From Arthrobacter ipis (GTDB lineage Bacteria; Actinomycetota; Actinomycetes; Actinomycetales; Micrococcaceae): a DNA stretch of 64,000 bases. The DNA is taken from the NCBI RefSeq assembly GCF_014694315.1, contig NZ_JAAOXD010000001.1, positions 387,663-451,662 on the forward strand, written 5' to 3'. Shown piece by piece: positions 15,958 to 24,302 of the stretch. Positions within the stretch are counted from its first letter, which is position 1, and the number at the start of each line of letters is the position of its first letter. A program made the translations under genes and the position numbers. The notes under the pieces were generated by a model. It saw only the letters and a list, made by a program, of their open reading frames with translations. It ran no database searches and was not told where the DNA came from.

Positions 15958-16125
15958 TTACTTAGTGGTGGTCTTGGCGGATTCGGCGTCGGCCTTCTTG
16001 ACCTCGGAGGTCTTGGCCTTCTGCTCGTTCCATCCCTGCGAGCGAAGCGCTGCGGTTTCGGTCGGGATAGCGGTTTCGACGGTCAGCGCGTTGCCGTCCG
16101 CCGATTCTTTGGTGAAGCGGGGCAT
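15958..16125 (-). CDS. 55-residue hypothetical protein of the tail block
   Basis: ATG 16125 with TAGGAG upstream; stop TAA at 15958. The product starts MPRFTKESADGNALTVETA, has SQGWNEQ in the middle and ends in a Lys/Ala/Thr tail (KKADAESAKTTTK), very like the small protein downstream of the capsid gene in composition. Such short Lys-rich proteins between tail tube and chaperone genes are common in actinophages. Function unknown. Confidence 0.75.
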   Translation of the reverse strand: MPRFTKESADGNALTVETAIPTETAALRSQGWNEQKAKTSEVKKADAESAKTTTK

Positions 16126-16219
16126 CTCGGCTCCTACGTGAAGAGTGTCCGGGCGTGGTTAGGTACGGTGCGCGCCGCCACACCCGGAGAGCAGCGCGCA
16201 CCGCGTTTAGAGGACCGGC

Positions 16220-16885
16220 TTAGGTGCCGGCAGTGAAGCCGAGGGTCGTCTTGTGGACCAAGGCGCCCGTGCCACCGATGTAGTGCTTCACAGGGACTCC
16301 GACTTCGGAGTCCGTGAACACGTCAAAGGTCAGCGGCTGCTGGACCGGGTCGCCCGTCCCCCACTTCTGGGAGTCAGTGGAGGCGAGCTTCACCGAGCCA
16401 TAGCCGCGGCCCAAGATCCAGTTCTCGGCGGCAGGGCCGTCAGAACCGATGATCAGCAGCCGGTACTCGGCTCCTACGGGCAGGTCCGGTTCGTCGAAGA
16501 CGATCTCGCCCGTCGTGGCCGACTGGGTGACCGCGGACAGGTCCGTGCCGTAGGTGAGCTCCAGCATGTGCTTCCGGCCAGTTTCCAGCGGCGTCATCGT
16601 GACCGTCCTGGCAACCTCGGTGATGTCCGAACGGACAGGGGACGCGTAACCGAGCGCGGTCACGTCCTCTTTGCTGATGTCCCGGCCGAACTCGTAACCG
16701 TCCGGGGTGACGATGCCGATCGGCAGCCACCCGGCAGTCTTGAGGTCAATCAGGGTACCGGCGCCGGAGAACAGCGTGTCGGGCAGGTCCACGCTCTTCG
16801 GAGCGAGGAACGCGATCGCCTTCTGAATCTTCCGGATCAGCTCGCGTGCGTCAGAATCCTGACGGATCGTGTCGAAAGTTGGCAT
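16220..16885 (-). CDS. Major tail (tube) protein
   Basis: 221 residues after the tail terminator gene and before the chaperones, the invariant place of the tube protein. The sequence shows the pattern of actinophage major tail proteins: an N-terminal helix (DARELIRKIQKAIAFLAP), then a beta barrel with GWLPIGIVTPDGYEFGRDISKEDV and YASPVRSDITE segments. The protein polymerises around the tape measure. A spacer of about 50 bases before the preceding gene contains a good ribosome binding site (GAAAGGGG). Confidence 0.88.
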   Translation of the reverse strand: MPTFDTIRQDSDARELIRKIQKAIAFLAPKSVDLPDTLFSGAGTLIDLKTAGWLPIGIVTPDGYEFGRDISKEDVTALGYASPVRSDITEVARTVTMTPLETGRKHMLELTYGTDLSAVTQSATTGEIVFDEPDLPVGAEYRLLIIGSDGPAAENWILGRGYGSVKLASTDSQKWGTGDPVQQPLTFDVFTDSEVGVPVKHYIGGTGALVHKTTLGFTAGT

Positions 16886-16936
16886 GGCAAATAACCCCTT
16901 TCAAGGGCATGAGATTTGTTGGTCCCCGGACGGGGT

Positions 16937-17344
16937 CTAATTGATGGGCCGCATAGTGACCAGCAAAGTGGCCGTGGCCTTGTTCAAGGTGTCGGACGGG
17001 TACGGGACCTCGGAAGGGGTCACATCGGGGTCGATGCGGTCAAGGAATCCGGAAGGCGTCTCGATGTTCTCGCCCACGATGGAAGCGCAAATCGACTCGA
17101 GTACGTCCACCGCCTGCTGCCCAGGCGCGTAAAGCTCGACCGTGGCCCGGTCCACCCGGTCCACATACCCCTGAGTGCCGCCAGTGACGTATATCAGGGC
17201 CACTGGGTAGGGCCCTTGTGGCGCCCCATACGCGTCAGCCTGCAGCTGGTAAACAGCCCGCACCGGCTTTTCCTCGTGGGTGGAGCCGTCGATCAGGTCG
17301 AACAATGCGGATCTGGCTTCGGGGAAGACCAGACCATCGATCAT
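16937..17344 (-). CDS. Tail terminator protein
   Basis: 135 residues, located between the gp10-like connector gene and the tube gene. Features such as PVALIYVTGGTQGYVDRVDRATVELYAPGQ and a C-terminal beta strand (TATLLVTMRPIN) fit the tail-completion proteins that cap the tube and join it to the head. Its start overlaps the preceding gene by 4 bases. Assigned mainly by position. Confidence 0.75.
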   Translation of the reverse strand: MIDGLVFPEARSALFDLIDGSTHEEKPVRAVYQLQADAYGAPQGPYPVALIYVTGGTQGYVDRVDRATVELYAPGQQAVDVLESICASIVGENIETPSGFLDRIDPDVTPSEVPYPSDTLNKATATLLVTMRPIN

Positions 17345-17616
17345 TTCTTCCTCACCTTCATGGCCTCAGCTACGCGAAGCAGGATCCGGTCGCGAGAGTC
17401 TTTCCAGTGGTGGTCAACTTCACGGACCACGGCGCCGGCACGTTCCTCGTTGTTCCAACCAGCCGTGACCTTCGACGGCGCCGCCTCATAAGTGGAGTCG
17501 CCCACCGCGTTGGCGTTCCCGGCCAGCCGCTGCGCAACGTCCAACACGGCCTTGCCTACAGCATCCGATTGGCCCAGCTTCTTCAGCCCGTTGTCCAAAG
17601 GCTCGTATTTGCTCAC
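17341..17616 (-). CDS. Head-tail joining protein (HK97 gp10-like)
   Basis: 91 residues, helical, with VLDVAQRLAGNANAVGDSTYEA and ERAGAVVREVDHHWKDSRDRIL. Size, order (after the stopper-type gene, before the tail terminator) and the RAGAVVR segment are consistent with the gp10-like/minor tail family used at the neck. Four-base overlaps with both neighbours indicate coupled translation. Confidence 0.7.
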   Translation of the reverse strand: MSKYEPLDNGLKKLGQSDAVGKAVLDVAQRLAGNANAVGDSTYEAAPSKVTAGWNNEERAGAVVREVDHHWKDSRDRILLRVAEAMKVRKK

Positions 17617-17987
17617 GCCCGCACCAGCCCAACCTCAGACCCGAACGGCCACTCGCCCGGTCGGCCGTCCACCGACCACTCACCAGCCATCCGTGCACCA
17701 TCAGGCACGCGGATCCGGTCCGTGGACAGGAAACGGAAACCCGGCCCCCGGTAGAGCACAGCCTTGCCGTCGACGACGTCAGATCGGTCCACAGGGTCAG
17801 AGGTCGCCCGGGCGCCAATCAGGCAGCCCGTGACGGTGAGCTCCACCGGCGGCAGCGGGTTGCCTTTCGGATCCCGGCCCCCACCGCGCAGCACCGTCAC
17901 GTCTGTCAGCCACGACTTCGGGAAGCCCCGAAGAGGGGACATCCCCGGCGCGTGATAATCGCCCGGATACGCGAACGCAACACCCAT
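17613..17987 (-). CDS. Head-tail connector (stopper-like) protein
   Basis: 124 residues in the second position after the capsid connector. It has a DVTVLRGGGRDPKGNPLPP segment and a short beta-barrel body, features of the stopper proteins that plug the connector in siphophages. Start ATG 17987 lies 7 bases after the preceding stop; an internal Met at codon 16 is an alternative. Function inferred from gene order. Confidence 0.7.
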   Translation of the reverse strand: MGVAFAYPGDYHAPGMSPLRGFPKSWLTDVTVLRGGGRDPKGNPLPPVELTVTGCLIGARATSDPVDRSDVVDGKAVLYRGPGFRFLSTDRIRVPDGARMAGEWSVDGRPGEWPFGSEVGLVRA

Positions 17988-17993
17988 CCGGAA

Positions 17994-18401
17994 TCACCAC
18001 GCCTCGAAGGACGCCGGCAAGGCGTCCGGGAACAGGTCGAACTCGAACGCGGCCCCGTCGCCCATCCCCAGCATCTGCTTGTGCAGCTTCGTCAAGTAAA
18101 GGTTTCCCTCAGGGTTGGCGAACTGCAGCGTCTGCGAGAACGGGCCAGTTTGCTGCGTCGCCTGGCTGACGCCTGCCATGTCGTCCGGAGACGACATGGA
18201 CCGCTTCACCATGTCCCGTACAACAAAGTTCGGGACAGCCGCCGAGAGCGTCTCGGCTGTGATCTCAGCGTCGACGGTGGGCTTCACGGCCCGGATGATC
18301 AGCGAAGCGTCATCAAGCCGTCGCGTGGCCGCAGTCCGTTCCGTGGAGTCCAGCGGCCGCCACCACGCCTCGAGTTCTTCAATGGTTGCGAAAGCTGCCA
18401 C
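17994..18401 (-). CDS. Head-tail adaptor, Gp19/Gp15/Gp42-like
   Basis: 135 residues, the first connector gene after the capsid. FATIEELEAWWRPLDSTERTAATRRLDDASLIIRA at the N-terminus is the hallmark I associate with the Gp19/Gp15/Gp42-like adaptor family of actinophages, which binds the portal ring and continues the DNA channel. Good start context: GGAGG lies 7 bases before ATG 18401. Confidence 0.85.
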   Translation of the reverse strand: MAAFATIEELEAWWRPLDSTERTAATRRLDDASLIIRAVKPTVDAEITAETLSAAVPNFVVRDMVKRSMSSPDDMAGVSQATQQTGPFSQTLQFANPEGNLYLTKLHKQMLGMGDGAAFEFDLFPDALPASFEAW

Positions 18402-18421
18402 TGTGGCCTCCTGCCGGGGCT

Positions 18422-18452
18422 AAGGCGGGCCGCCACGGGGACGACCCGCCTT
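18422..18452 (-). terminator. Hairpin between capsid-block and connector genes
   Basis: Stem AAGGCGGG (18422-18429) / CCCGCCTT (18445-18452). On the minus strand it lies just past the stop of the 50-residue gene but has no T tract after it, so it is better seen as an attenuator or an mRNA 3'-end stabiliser for the highly expressed capsid message than as a full terminator. Confidence 0.45.
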
Positions 18453-18459
18453 GACGGGG

Positions 18460-18612
18460 TTATTCGGACTTCGCGGCCGTCTTGGTCGCGGCGGCCTTCT
18501 TGAAGCCGCTGCCCGCCACCAGCTTGCCGCCCAGCTCGGCGGACACCGTGACCTGTGTGCCCTCGGGGGAGGTCAGCGTGACGGTTTCCTTCTTCTCTTC
18601 GGTCTTAGCCAT
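18460..18612 (-). CDS. 50-residue head-region protein (DUF7302-like)
   Basis: ATG 18612 follows a perfect AGGAGG with a 6-base spacer; stop at 18460. The product begins with a Lys/Glu-rich segment, then VTLTSPEGTQVTVSAELGGKLVAGSGF, then a Lys/Ala tail. A small protein with the pattern L-T-x-P-D/E-G-T-x-V-x-V...L...GF follows the major capsid gene in many actinophages. It may decorate or stabilise the head; unproven. Confidence 0.75.
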   Translation of the reverse strand: MAKTEEKKETVTLTSPEGTQVTVSAELGGKLVAGSGFKKAAATKTAAKSE

Positions 18613-18624
18613 CAGGGCCTCCTA

Positions 18625-19563
18625 TTAGGCGGTGTGGTTGGTGAGCTTGACGAATGCCTCGGTGTCGTTCACGACGAAGCCGTATTCGGCCTCGGCGAGG
18701 ATCGCCACGAGGTTGTTCTCGAACAAGGACACGAGTTCGCCGTTGATGGTGACCGTGGCCTCGGTGGACACGCGGTAGGAGATACCTCCCACGGCGCCCC
18801 ATGCAGCCTGGGTCCAGTCGCCGCCGTAGCCGACGATGCCGCCGGTGTTCGGCGTTCCCACGACGACGTCGGTGCCGATGCCCTCGGCGTAGAGCGCCGG
18901 CCGGCGCAGCAGGCGGCCGGAGTCCAGCGCGGACCCGTCGTAGGGAGATTCCACGAACAGCGGGCGGCCGTTGAGGTCCACGGCGCTGTTGAGGGTCGGC
19001 TCTGCCGTGTCATCGAGGGCCCAGCCGCGGAGCTTCTTGCCGTCGTTCACCAGCAGCCGCAGGGCGCTGTTGAGGTCAGCGTAGATCCCGCCGCTGGCCT
19101 GCGAACCGGTGCCCAGTTCGACGGACTTGGTGGTCTGGTCGATGTAGCGGTCGAACGGGCCCGTGCCCGTTCCGTCGCCGCCGGTGTTGTGCAGCGCGGC
19201 GAGGTCGAAGGCGATCGCGAATGCCTCGGCGAGCTGGCCGCGGATGTTGGTGACGTAGCCGCCCGGGTTGGCACGGACCGTCTCAGCCGAAACGACCACG
19301 ATGGAGGTCAGCTTCTCCGGCTTCATCGGCAGCAGGGTCATAGAACCCTTGGATGAGTGCTTGCGCTGGCCCTCACCCGTCCAGTTCGCGGTCGGCTTGC
19401 CGGTGACGATCGGGATGTCCTGGCCGGACGCGCCAAGGGCGACGCGCTGCGCCAGGCCCTGCACTACGGACTGGCGGGCAGCCTGATCGAAGATGCCTGC
19501 TGCCTGGTCCGGCTTGATGAATCCAGCGAAGTCGCTGGTGGTTGTGGGGGCAGTAATTGCCAT
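18625..19563 (-). CDS. Major capsid protein, HK97 fold
   Basis: 312 residues, preceded by a scaffold-type gene and followed by connector genes. FAGFIKPDQAAGIFDQAARQSVVQGLAQRV forms the N-arm, IPIVTGKPTANWTGEGQRKHSSKGSM and PEKLTSIVVVSAETVRANPGG match the E-loop and P-domain spine of actinophage HK97-fold capsids. No protease domain or delta domain is fused to it. GGAGACC upstream gives strong translation. Confidence 0.92.
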   Translation of the reverse strand: MAITAPTTTSDFAGFIKPDQAAGIFDQAARQSVVQGLAQRVALGASGQDIPIVTGKPTANWTGEGQRKHSSKGSMTLLPMKPEKLTSIVVVSAETVRANPGGYVTNIRGQLAEAFAIAFDLAALHNTGGDGTGTGPFDRYIDQTTKSVELGTGSQASGGIYADLNSALRLLVNDGKKLRGWALDDTAEPTLNSAVDLNGRPLFVESPYDGSALDSGRLLRRPALYAEGIGTDVVVGTPNTGGIVGYGGDWTQAAWGAVGGISYRVSTEATVTINGELVSLFENNLVAILAEAEYGFVVNDTEAFVKLTNHTA

Positions 19564-19596
19564 GGGGGTCTCCTTGATCCCTAGAAGTGGTACGGG

Positions 19597-20079
19597 CTAC
19601 TGGCCGATGCCGAGTGCCCGGCGCAGCGATTCCTCAAGGGCATCGCTGTTCAGTGCAAGGTTTGGGCTGTTCCCCTCGGAGGGAATGACGTAGGAGGCGC
19701 TGTTGGCTTCCTGCGTGGCAGCCGCACCAATGAGCCTTTTGACCTTCGCAGCCGATGCTTTGAGGGATTCCTCATCGCTCCCCACCACGAGATCGTGGTA
19801 GTCGGCGGGGATACCTTCGGCAGCAATCACTGACAGCCTCGTGCGCTCCTGCTCGAGCTGCGCTGCGCGCTGCTCAGCGGTCGTTGCGCGTTCCTGGATG
19901 CGCTCAATCTCGGACTTCTTAGAGTCTTCGATCTTCCGCAACTCTTCGGCTGCCCTGTTGTTTTCTTTCGCCCTGGCTTCCCACTTGCGGGCCTCGACTT
20001 TCCAGTCTGTCTCCTGTGCAGAAGCGGCAGGTGCTGCAGGCTCGGCGGGGGTGCCGGCAGTCGGCTCGTTCTCGCTCAT
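19597..20079 (-). CDS. Capsid scaffolding protein
   Basis: Start at ATG 20079 (AAGGA nine bases upstream) gives 160 residues. A disordered Pro/Ala/Glu N-terminus is followed by a long coiled coil (about residues 25-85, KWEARAKENNRAAEELRK...) and a short C-terminal domain ending SLRRALGIGQ. This make-up and its place directly before the capsid gene define siphophage scaffolds, which shape the procapsid and then leave. Confidence 0.88.
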   Translation of the reverse strand: MSENEPTAGTPAEPAAPAASAQETDWKVEARKWEARAKENNRAAEELRKIEDSKKSEIERIQERATTAEQRAAQLEQERTRLSVIAAEGIPADYHDLVVGSDEESLKASAAKVKRLIGAAATQEANSASYVIPSEGNSPNLALNSDALEESLRRALGIGQ

Positions 20080-20152
20080 TGATGATTTCCTTCCCGTGCG
20101 GGATCGACCCGGGCCGTGATGCGCCATGCGGCAGGTGGACCGGGAAACAGTG

Positions 20153-20174
20153 AAGGCCCCCATGCGGGAGCCTT
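20153..20174 (-). terminator. Small hairpin between MuF-like and scaffold genes
   Basis: Stem AAGGCTCCC / GGGGGCCTT (one G-T pair) with a 4-base loop, placed directly after the stop of the MuF-like gene; the minus strand continues CACTGTTTCCC. Likely a weak attenuator that sets the ratio of upstream genes to the capsid genes. Confidence 0.4.
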
Positions 20175-20177
20175 GGG

Positions 20178-20897
20178 TTAGTGCTCGACTACGCCGTCAC
20201 GGACGTGGTCGGGGAAACTGCGGCGCATGGCCGCAGCAATCTCTTTGATGTCGCCGGATCCGGCTTGATCGCGGGCCACTTGGTACATCCGGTAGTACTC
20301 GTCGGGGTCATACCCTTCGGGGTAGTCATCCCGCGAGCCCAACGGGGTCGGCACACAGTCACAGTCGCCGTGGTAGTCCGAGCCGTCCGCGGCCTTGGAA
20401 GCCGAACGCTCGGAGAGATATACGGCATCGCGACTGGCGAGTGTCAGGCACCAAGCGCATGTCTTAGAGCCGGTCGGAACGCGAGCCCATCGCACGCGGC
20501 CACGCCTCGCGTTGCTGGCGATCGTGTCCCGCCCGGGCTGCTTCACGAACTTGTCCACCTGCACGGATAAGACGCCCAACGCCGCGGCCGGCTGCGGCGT
20601 CCACAGGTGCCCGGCCGCGTACCGGACCTGCGACGCAACCGTAGCGGCGTCAACGGACCTGGCCAGCGCCGCCCCGGTAGAACCAGTCAGTTCCTCGTAC
20701 CAGTCGGCGGCCAACGCGGCAGCCACCTCGCCATACTGGGCGACAAGGACCGGCGTGAACTCAAGCAGCGAGTCACGCGCCGCCTCCGGCCGCGCCAGAT
20801 CCAGCGAGGCAAAGAACGCTTCAAGCGCTTCCTTCACCATTCGGGACAGCTCAGCGTTAGCCGTCCGGAACCTCTCAAGGTCAGACCGTTCCACCAT
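20178..20897 (-). CDS. MuF-like minor capsid protein
   Basis: 239 residues after the portal gene, overlapping it by 17 bases. Residues 1-100 are helical; the C-terminal half contains RVPTGSKTCAWCLTLASRD (about residues 140-158) and YHGDCDCVPTP (about 178-188), the Cys/His pattern usual for MuF-type head proteins of actinophages. These are packaged in few copies and may be ejected with the DNA. No toxin domain is fused to it. Confidence 0.82.
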   Translation of the reverse strand: MVERSDLERFRTANAELSRMVKEALEAFFASLDLARPEAARDSLLEFTPVLVAQYGEVAAALAADWYEELTGSTGAALARSVDAATVASQVRYAAGHLWTPQPAAALGVLSVQVDKFVKQPGRDTIASNARRGRVRWARVPTGSKTCAWCLTLASRDAVYLSERSASKAADGSDYHGDCDCVPTPLGSRDDYPEGYDPDEYYRMYQVARDQAGSGDIKEIAAAMRRSFPDHVRDGVVEH

Positions 20898-22299
20898 CCG
20901 CAGCTACCTCCTGCGCGGGCGCCCGCCTGGACGCCGCCGCTGCCACAAGCGCGTTGATGCTATTGCCGGCGGCCTTACGTTTCTGCTCGTCTTGGAACCG
21001 GACGATCTGCTCCCGGGTGAGTCCGGCCGTTTCCAAACCGACTTCGGACTCTGCGAAGCCGGGGATCGCCGCGGCCCGCTTCGTGAACGCGTCAGCGGCC
21101 GCCGTCGGCGAAACCATCGACGGGTCCGTGAACATCGCCGTGAGCTTCAGCAGCGGCTCCGGCGTCACATCAAGCCCGTCACGCAACCGCACAGCCAACT
21201 GCACCGCCTTGACCGCACCCTGGCCCCACGAACGGTTAGCCTGACGGGCATCGATAATCAGGTCTTCCTTCGCCGCGTAGATGGCCTCAGCTGAAGACGG
21301 GTTGTCATGGATGATCCCCAGCGACGACGGAGACAAGCCCTGATCGCCGCAGAACAGCATCGCCCACATCTTCAGGTGATCCACGTGCGGGACCATGCTC
21401 GCGCCCTCAAACCGCTTGACGTCCGGCACTTCGCCCGTCTCCGAGTTCTCGGTCAGACCGAACACGCGGCCCATCACGGCCTTGAACCGGGCATTCCCGG
21501 CGAAGGCCTTGGCTGATGCCCCCAGGAGCCAGTACTGCGGCGCGGAGAAGCCTTCTGCCTGCACCTCGGACCGGAGGACGGTGCGGAGCGCGGCGTCTGT
21601 GTAGTCCATCGCCGCCCGCGAGATCCGGGAATGACCGAAGGGCCGCTTCAGATCGGGCTTGTGCACCAGCGGGGCGACGGTGACTTCCCGCAGGGGGTTG
21701 CGCCGGATGTCGACCTGCCAGCCACCTGCCGGTTGCCGGGTCAGCGTGACCACCTTCTCAGGACGGTACATCACCATCTCAGTCGGCATGTCGGCCTCAT
21801 CGACGGACACGACAGCCAAGAACCCGCGCACGGCCCGCCGCCGCGAATCCCACAGCCCAGCCGACGCATCCGCGGCCCTTGGCAGGATCAAAGCCTCTGG
21901 CTCACCCGATGCCACATCCCCCTGCGAAACCGTCAGGAACGCGCACGCATGAATGGCCGACGACTGCACCGCCTGCGGGAACTCATTGTAGAACTGGTTC
22001 GCCGTCAGGACAGACTCAATCGAGTAGGGGTCATCCACCATGCCTGGGGACACGAACCCTTCAAGGTTCGAGCGGTCCACCAGGGCGTTCACGCCCTTGG
22101 CGACCCACCCGAGCGTTGTGCCGAACTGCTGCAGCTGCGGAGGGATCGAGATGCCGAAGTCCTTGAACGCCTGCTTACCCTCAAAGTAGACGGTCCGCAG
22201 CACGTTCCGGTTGCGCTTCGCGTTCCAGACACTGACCAGTTCCTCGAGAAGGCGGGCATCATCATGGTCCAACGCGAGAGGGGCCTGCATGGGAATCAA
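20881..22299 (-). CDS. Portal protein (SPP1 gp6-like)
   Basis: 472 residues, the dodecameric ring through which DNA enters the head. NRNVLRTVYFEGKQAFKDFGISIPPQL near the start and KDLGWVAKGVNAL-type followed by VDRSNLEGF are typical of actinophage portals; the late helical tail is Ala/Arg-rich. The frame opens with TTG 22299, overlapping the terminase stop and placed after GGAGG with a short spacer; ATG 22290 (three codons later) is the alternative start. Confidence 0.9.
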   Translation of the reverse strand: MIPMQAPLALDHDDARLLEELVSVWNAKRNRNVLRTVYFEGKQAFKDFGISIPPQLQQFGTTLGWVAKGVNALVDRSNLEGFVSPGMVDDPYSIESVLTANQFYNEFPQAVQSSAIHACAFLTVSQGDVASGEPEALILPRAADASAGLWDSRRRAVRGFLAVVSVDEADMPTEMVMYRPEKVVTLTRQPAGGWQVDIRRNPLREVTVAPLVHKPDLKRPFGHSRISRAAMDYTDAALRTVLRSEVQAEGFSAPQYWLLGASAKAFAGNARFKAVMGRVFGLTENSETGEVPDVKRFEGASMVPHVDHLKMWAMLFCGDQGLSPSSLGIIHDNPSSAEAIYAAKEDLIIDARQANRSWGQGAVKAVQLAVRLRDGLDVTPEPLLKLTAMFTDPSMVSPTAAADAFTKRAAAIPGFAESEVGLETAGLTREQIVRFQDEQKRKAAGNSINALVAAAASRRAPAQEVAADGGTV

Positions 22300-23825
22300 A
22301 AGACCTCCACCTCACCTTCGCTGCTCGATTGTTCGTCATCGTCGTTGACGGTTGGCCGGCGGCCGAACTTGACCGCTCCGAAGTGCGCGCACGTTGCCGC
22401 CATCGTTGGTGTGAGGTCGACCGAGAAGTCGCGACGGTTCCACTTCCACGCGCCTCCCTTGCCGAATTTCTCCTTGACCGCTCCCGCAATAGACACGTCC
22501 AAGTGCTCCTGCCCGAAGTGGGTCATTGAACGATCCTTGGTGACCGCGTCATACAGTCCGCCGCACGCCTGGGACAGCTCGGCGGGGCCCAGTACGAAGA
22601 CCTTCATCTTCCGCTTCTTGAGCAGGGGCTCCAGCGACCGGGCCGGGGTGTATGCGTCCAGCACGACCGGGATCCGGCGCTTGCATCGCTTCCACAGCCA
22701 CTCCACGATCTGCTCGGAAAGCATCTCGTCGAACCGGACGTCGTTGTCATCCGTGTCCACGAGCTCCACGTGCACCCCATCAGGAGCCCAGGCAGCGGCC
22801 GCCAGCGTGATCGCCGTGCGCTCCGGGTTCATGTCCAGCCCGAAAGCGGCCAGCGGCCAGTCCTCGGGGACTTCTGCCAGCCGCCGAGCGTCCCAAGCCT
22901 TCTTCGGGATCGCCGACTCAAGGGATGCAGGCTCCGGCCACATGTTCAGGCGTTCCCGGGCGAAGGACCGCGGCGACCATCGGCTATGCTCGCCCTCAAT
23001 CGTCCGCTGGGTGATGCGCCGGCCAAGAGCGGGGTTCGACTCAGCCCAGTGCTTCCGGTCTGCCACGAATAGCTTCAGGTCAGCCTCGGTCATGGAATCG
23101 ACGTCGCCCACAGCGGAATGCTCCACCCACGCGACGCGCTTATCCTCGCCCGTGATCGCACCGTTGCGGACCTTCATGAACGGGGCGCCGCGCTCACTGA
23201 TTTCCCGCGGCGGGGTGCCCATGTAGATCGTGACGGGATCGCCAGAGGGAGAGGCGGAGATAGTCGGCTCGAGCGCTTCCTGCTCGTCTTCCTCGTATTC
23301 CTGCGCCTCATCGATCACGAGGACGTCGAACGAAGAACCACGCCCGGCGCCGCCAGTGCGGGCACCAAGCTCGATCAGGCCGCCGTTGTACAACTCAATA
23401 GCTTCCTGGCCGTTGGTCTTCCGGACCTCCTTGACCAGCGCATTGAGCTCCGGGTACTTCGCCTGTGGATCGTTCTTCTGCGTGCCGAAGAAGTGCATCA
23501 GACGCTTGAACGCCTTCCGGGCAGAACCCAGCAAGTGCGAGGTGTGCAGGATCTTCAACTCGAGGGCGACCATCAGGTACAGCTCGACGATTTCCAGCCC
23601 GCCGTTCTTGCCGTTCTGCCGGGGGACAGAGACAGCCCACGTCGAGGCACACCACAGCCCATCCTTGCCCTTGCGGAGCCAAGACCGGACCACGTTCGCC
23701 TGCCACGGATCCGGGATCAGGTGGTAGCCGGAAGCAAACTCCAGAGCCAGTTCGGCATGCTTCGTCGTGTAGCCGCGGGGAGTCGGAGCCGTGTCGAAGC
23801 GTGGTTCCTGCAAACCTCGAACCAC
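22296..23825 (-). CDS. Terminase large subunit
   Basis: 509 residues, ATP-driven motor and nuclease that packages phage DNA. The Walker A-like motif is PRQNGKN (about residues 68-74) and the Walker B is FDVLVIDEAQEY (about 166-177). The C-terminal RNase H-like nuclease has candidate acidic residues in FGLDMNPERTAI and VDTDDNDVRFDE. Start is GTG 23825, 11 bases after the preceding stop. Length and motifs are normal for the family. Confidence 0.95.
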   Translation of the reverse strand: MVRGLQEPRFDTAPTPRGYTTKHAELALEFASGYHLIPDPWQANVVRSWLRKGKDGLWCASTWAVSVPRQNGKNGGLEIVELYLMVALELKILHTSHLLGSARKAFKRLMHFFGTQKNDPQAKYPELNALVKEVRKTNGQEAIELYNGGLIELGARTGGAGRGSSFDVLVIDEAQEYEEDEQEALEPTISASPSGDPVTIYMGTPPREISERGAPFMKVRNGAITGEDKRVAWVEHSAVGDVDSMTEADLKLFVADRKHWAESNPALGRRITQRTIEGEHSRWSPRSFARERLNMWPEPASLESAIPKKAWDARRLAEVPEDWPLAAFGLDMNPERTAITLAAAAWAPDGVHVELVDTDDNDVRFDEMLSEQIVEWLWKRCKRRIPVVLDAYTPARSLEPLLKKRKMKVFVLGPAELSQACGGLYDAVTKDRSMTHFGQEHLDVSIAGAVKEKFGKGGAWKWNRRDFSVDLTPTMAATCAHFGAVKFGRRPTVNDDDEQSSSEGEVEVF

Positions 23826-23835
23826 ACTGCACCGC

Positions 23836-24069
23836 CTACGCTTGGATCTTCCCCATGAGCTTCTGCAGGGGGGTCACATTGTCGGGGAGTAGTCCCGGCT
23901 GGCCAGATGCCTTCGCGGCCCCTTCCACGGGGGCGAGCTTCCCAAGGATGTTCGTGAAAGCGAGCGCCTGCTGCCGGGCCTCAGCCAACGGCGCCTGGAA
24001 CTTCACCTCGACGTTGATGTTCAACGAGCCATCGTCCTCGATTTCACGGTTGAGAACTCGGAACTGCAT
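23836..24069 (-). CDS. Terminase small subunit, C-terminal fragment (separate frame)
   Basis: 77 residues from ATG 24069. The segment APLAEARQQALAFTNILGKL is what I recognise as the C-terminal signature of the actinophage terminase small subunit family, where a SEARQQAxxL motif follows a short beta region. The N-terminal DNA-binding half lies in the overlapping upstream frame (24021-24230), one base out of phase. The ATG has only a distant AAGGG, so it is doubtful as an independent start. Probably the 3' part of a frameshifted gene. Confidence 0.65.
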   Translation of the reverse strand: MQFRVLNREIEDDGSLNINVEVKFQAPLAEARQQALAFTNILGKLAPVEGAAKASGQPGLLPDNVTPLQKLMGKIQA

Positions 24070-24230
24070 GAGTTCAGGACGCCCTTGCCCTGAATGATGT
24101 TGTCGAGCTCGTCAAGACGATCAGCCAGGCGCGCAGCCTCGAGGACCAGCGCGTTCCGAGGCACATCCTCAGTCGCCAGGGCCTCCCACAGGGCCAATCC
24201 GCGCACGCCGAGGCCGGAGGGAACGTCCAC
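24021..24230 (-). CDS. Terminase small subunit, N-terminal fragment
   Basis: GTG 24230 follows AGGAGG with a 5-base spacer, the strongest start of the region. The product reads VPSGLGVRGLALWEALA...ALVLEAARLADRLDELDNIIQGKG, the typical N-terminal half of the family, and then departs into a Ser/Cys-rich unrelated tail and stops at 24021. The expected continuation is present in the -1 frame from about 24085 onward. No slippery heptamer is visible in the overlap, so a mutation is more likely than programmed shifting. In working phages this subunit recognises the packaging site. Confidence 0.7.
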   Translation of the reverse strand: MDVPSGLGVRGLALWEALATEDVPRNALVLEAARLADRLDELDNIIQGKGVLNSCSSEFSTVKSRTMAR

Positions 24231-24284
24231 GGCGGCCTCCTGTGCGTGCTCGGGGGGATATTTTCGCTATCGCCTGGGGGCGAC

Positions 24285-24302
24285 GGGCGGGCGGGGTGGG
24301 GG
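24285..24302 (+). other. Perfect G-quadruplex motif with single-base loops
   Basis: GGG-C-GGG-C-GGGG-T-GGGGG on the plus strand, in the 85-base gap between the HNH gene and the terminase small subunit. Upstream are further G runs (24252-24257, 24276-24280) and downstream one more (24305-24308). The late message is transcribed from this strand as template, so the RNA carries the C-rich complement. Confidence 0.8.

Noticed and set aside
21631..23226. 531-codon plus-strand frame across portal and terminase genes
   Set aside because: It is the complement of two well-supported phage genes and shows no domain.
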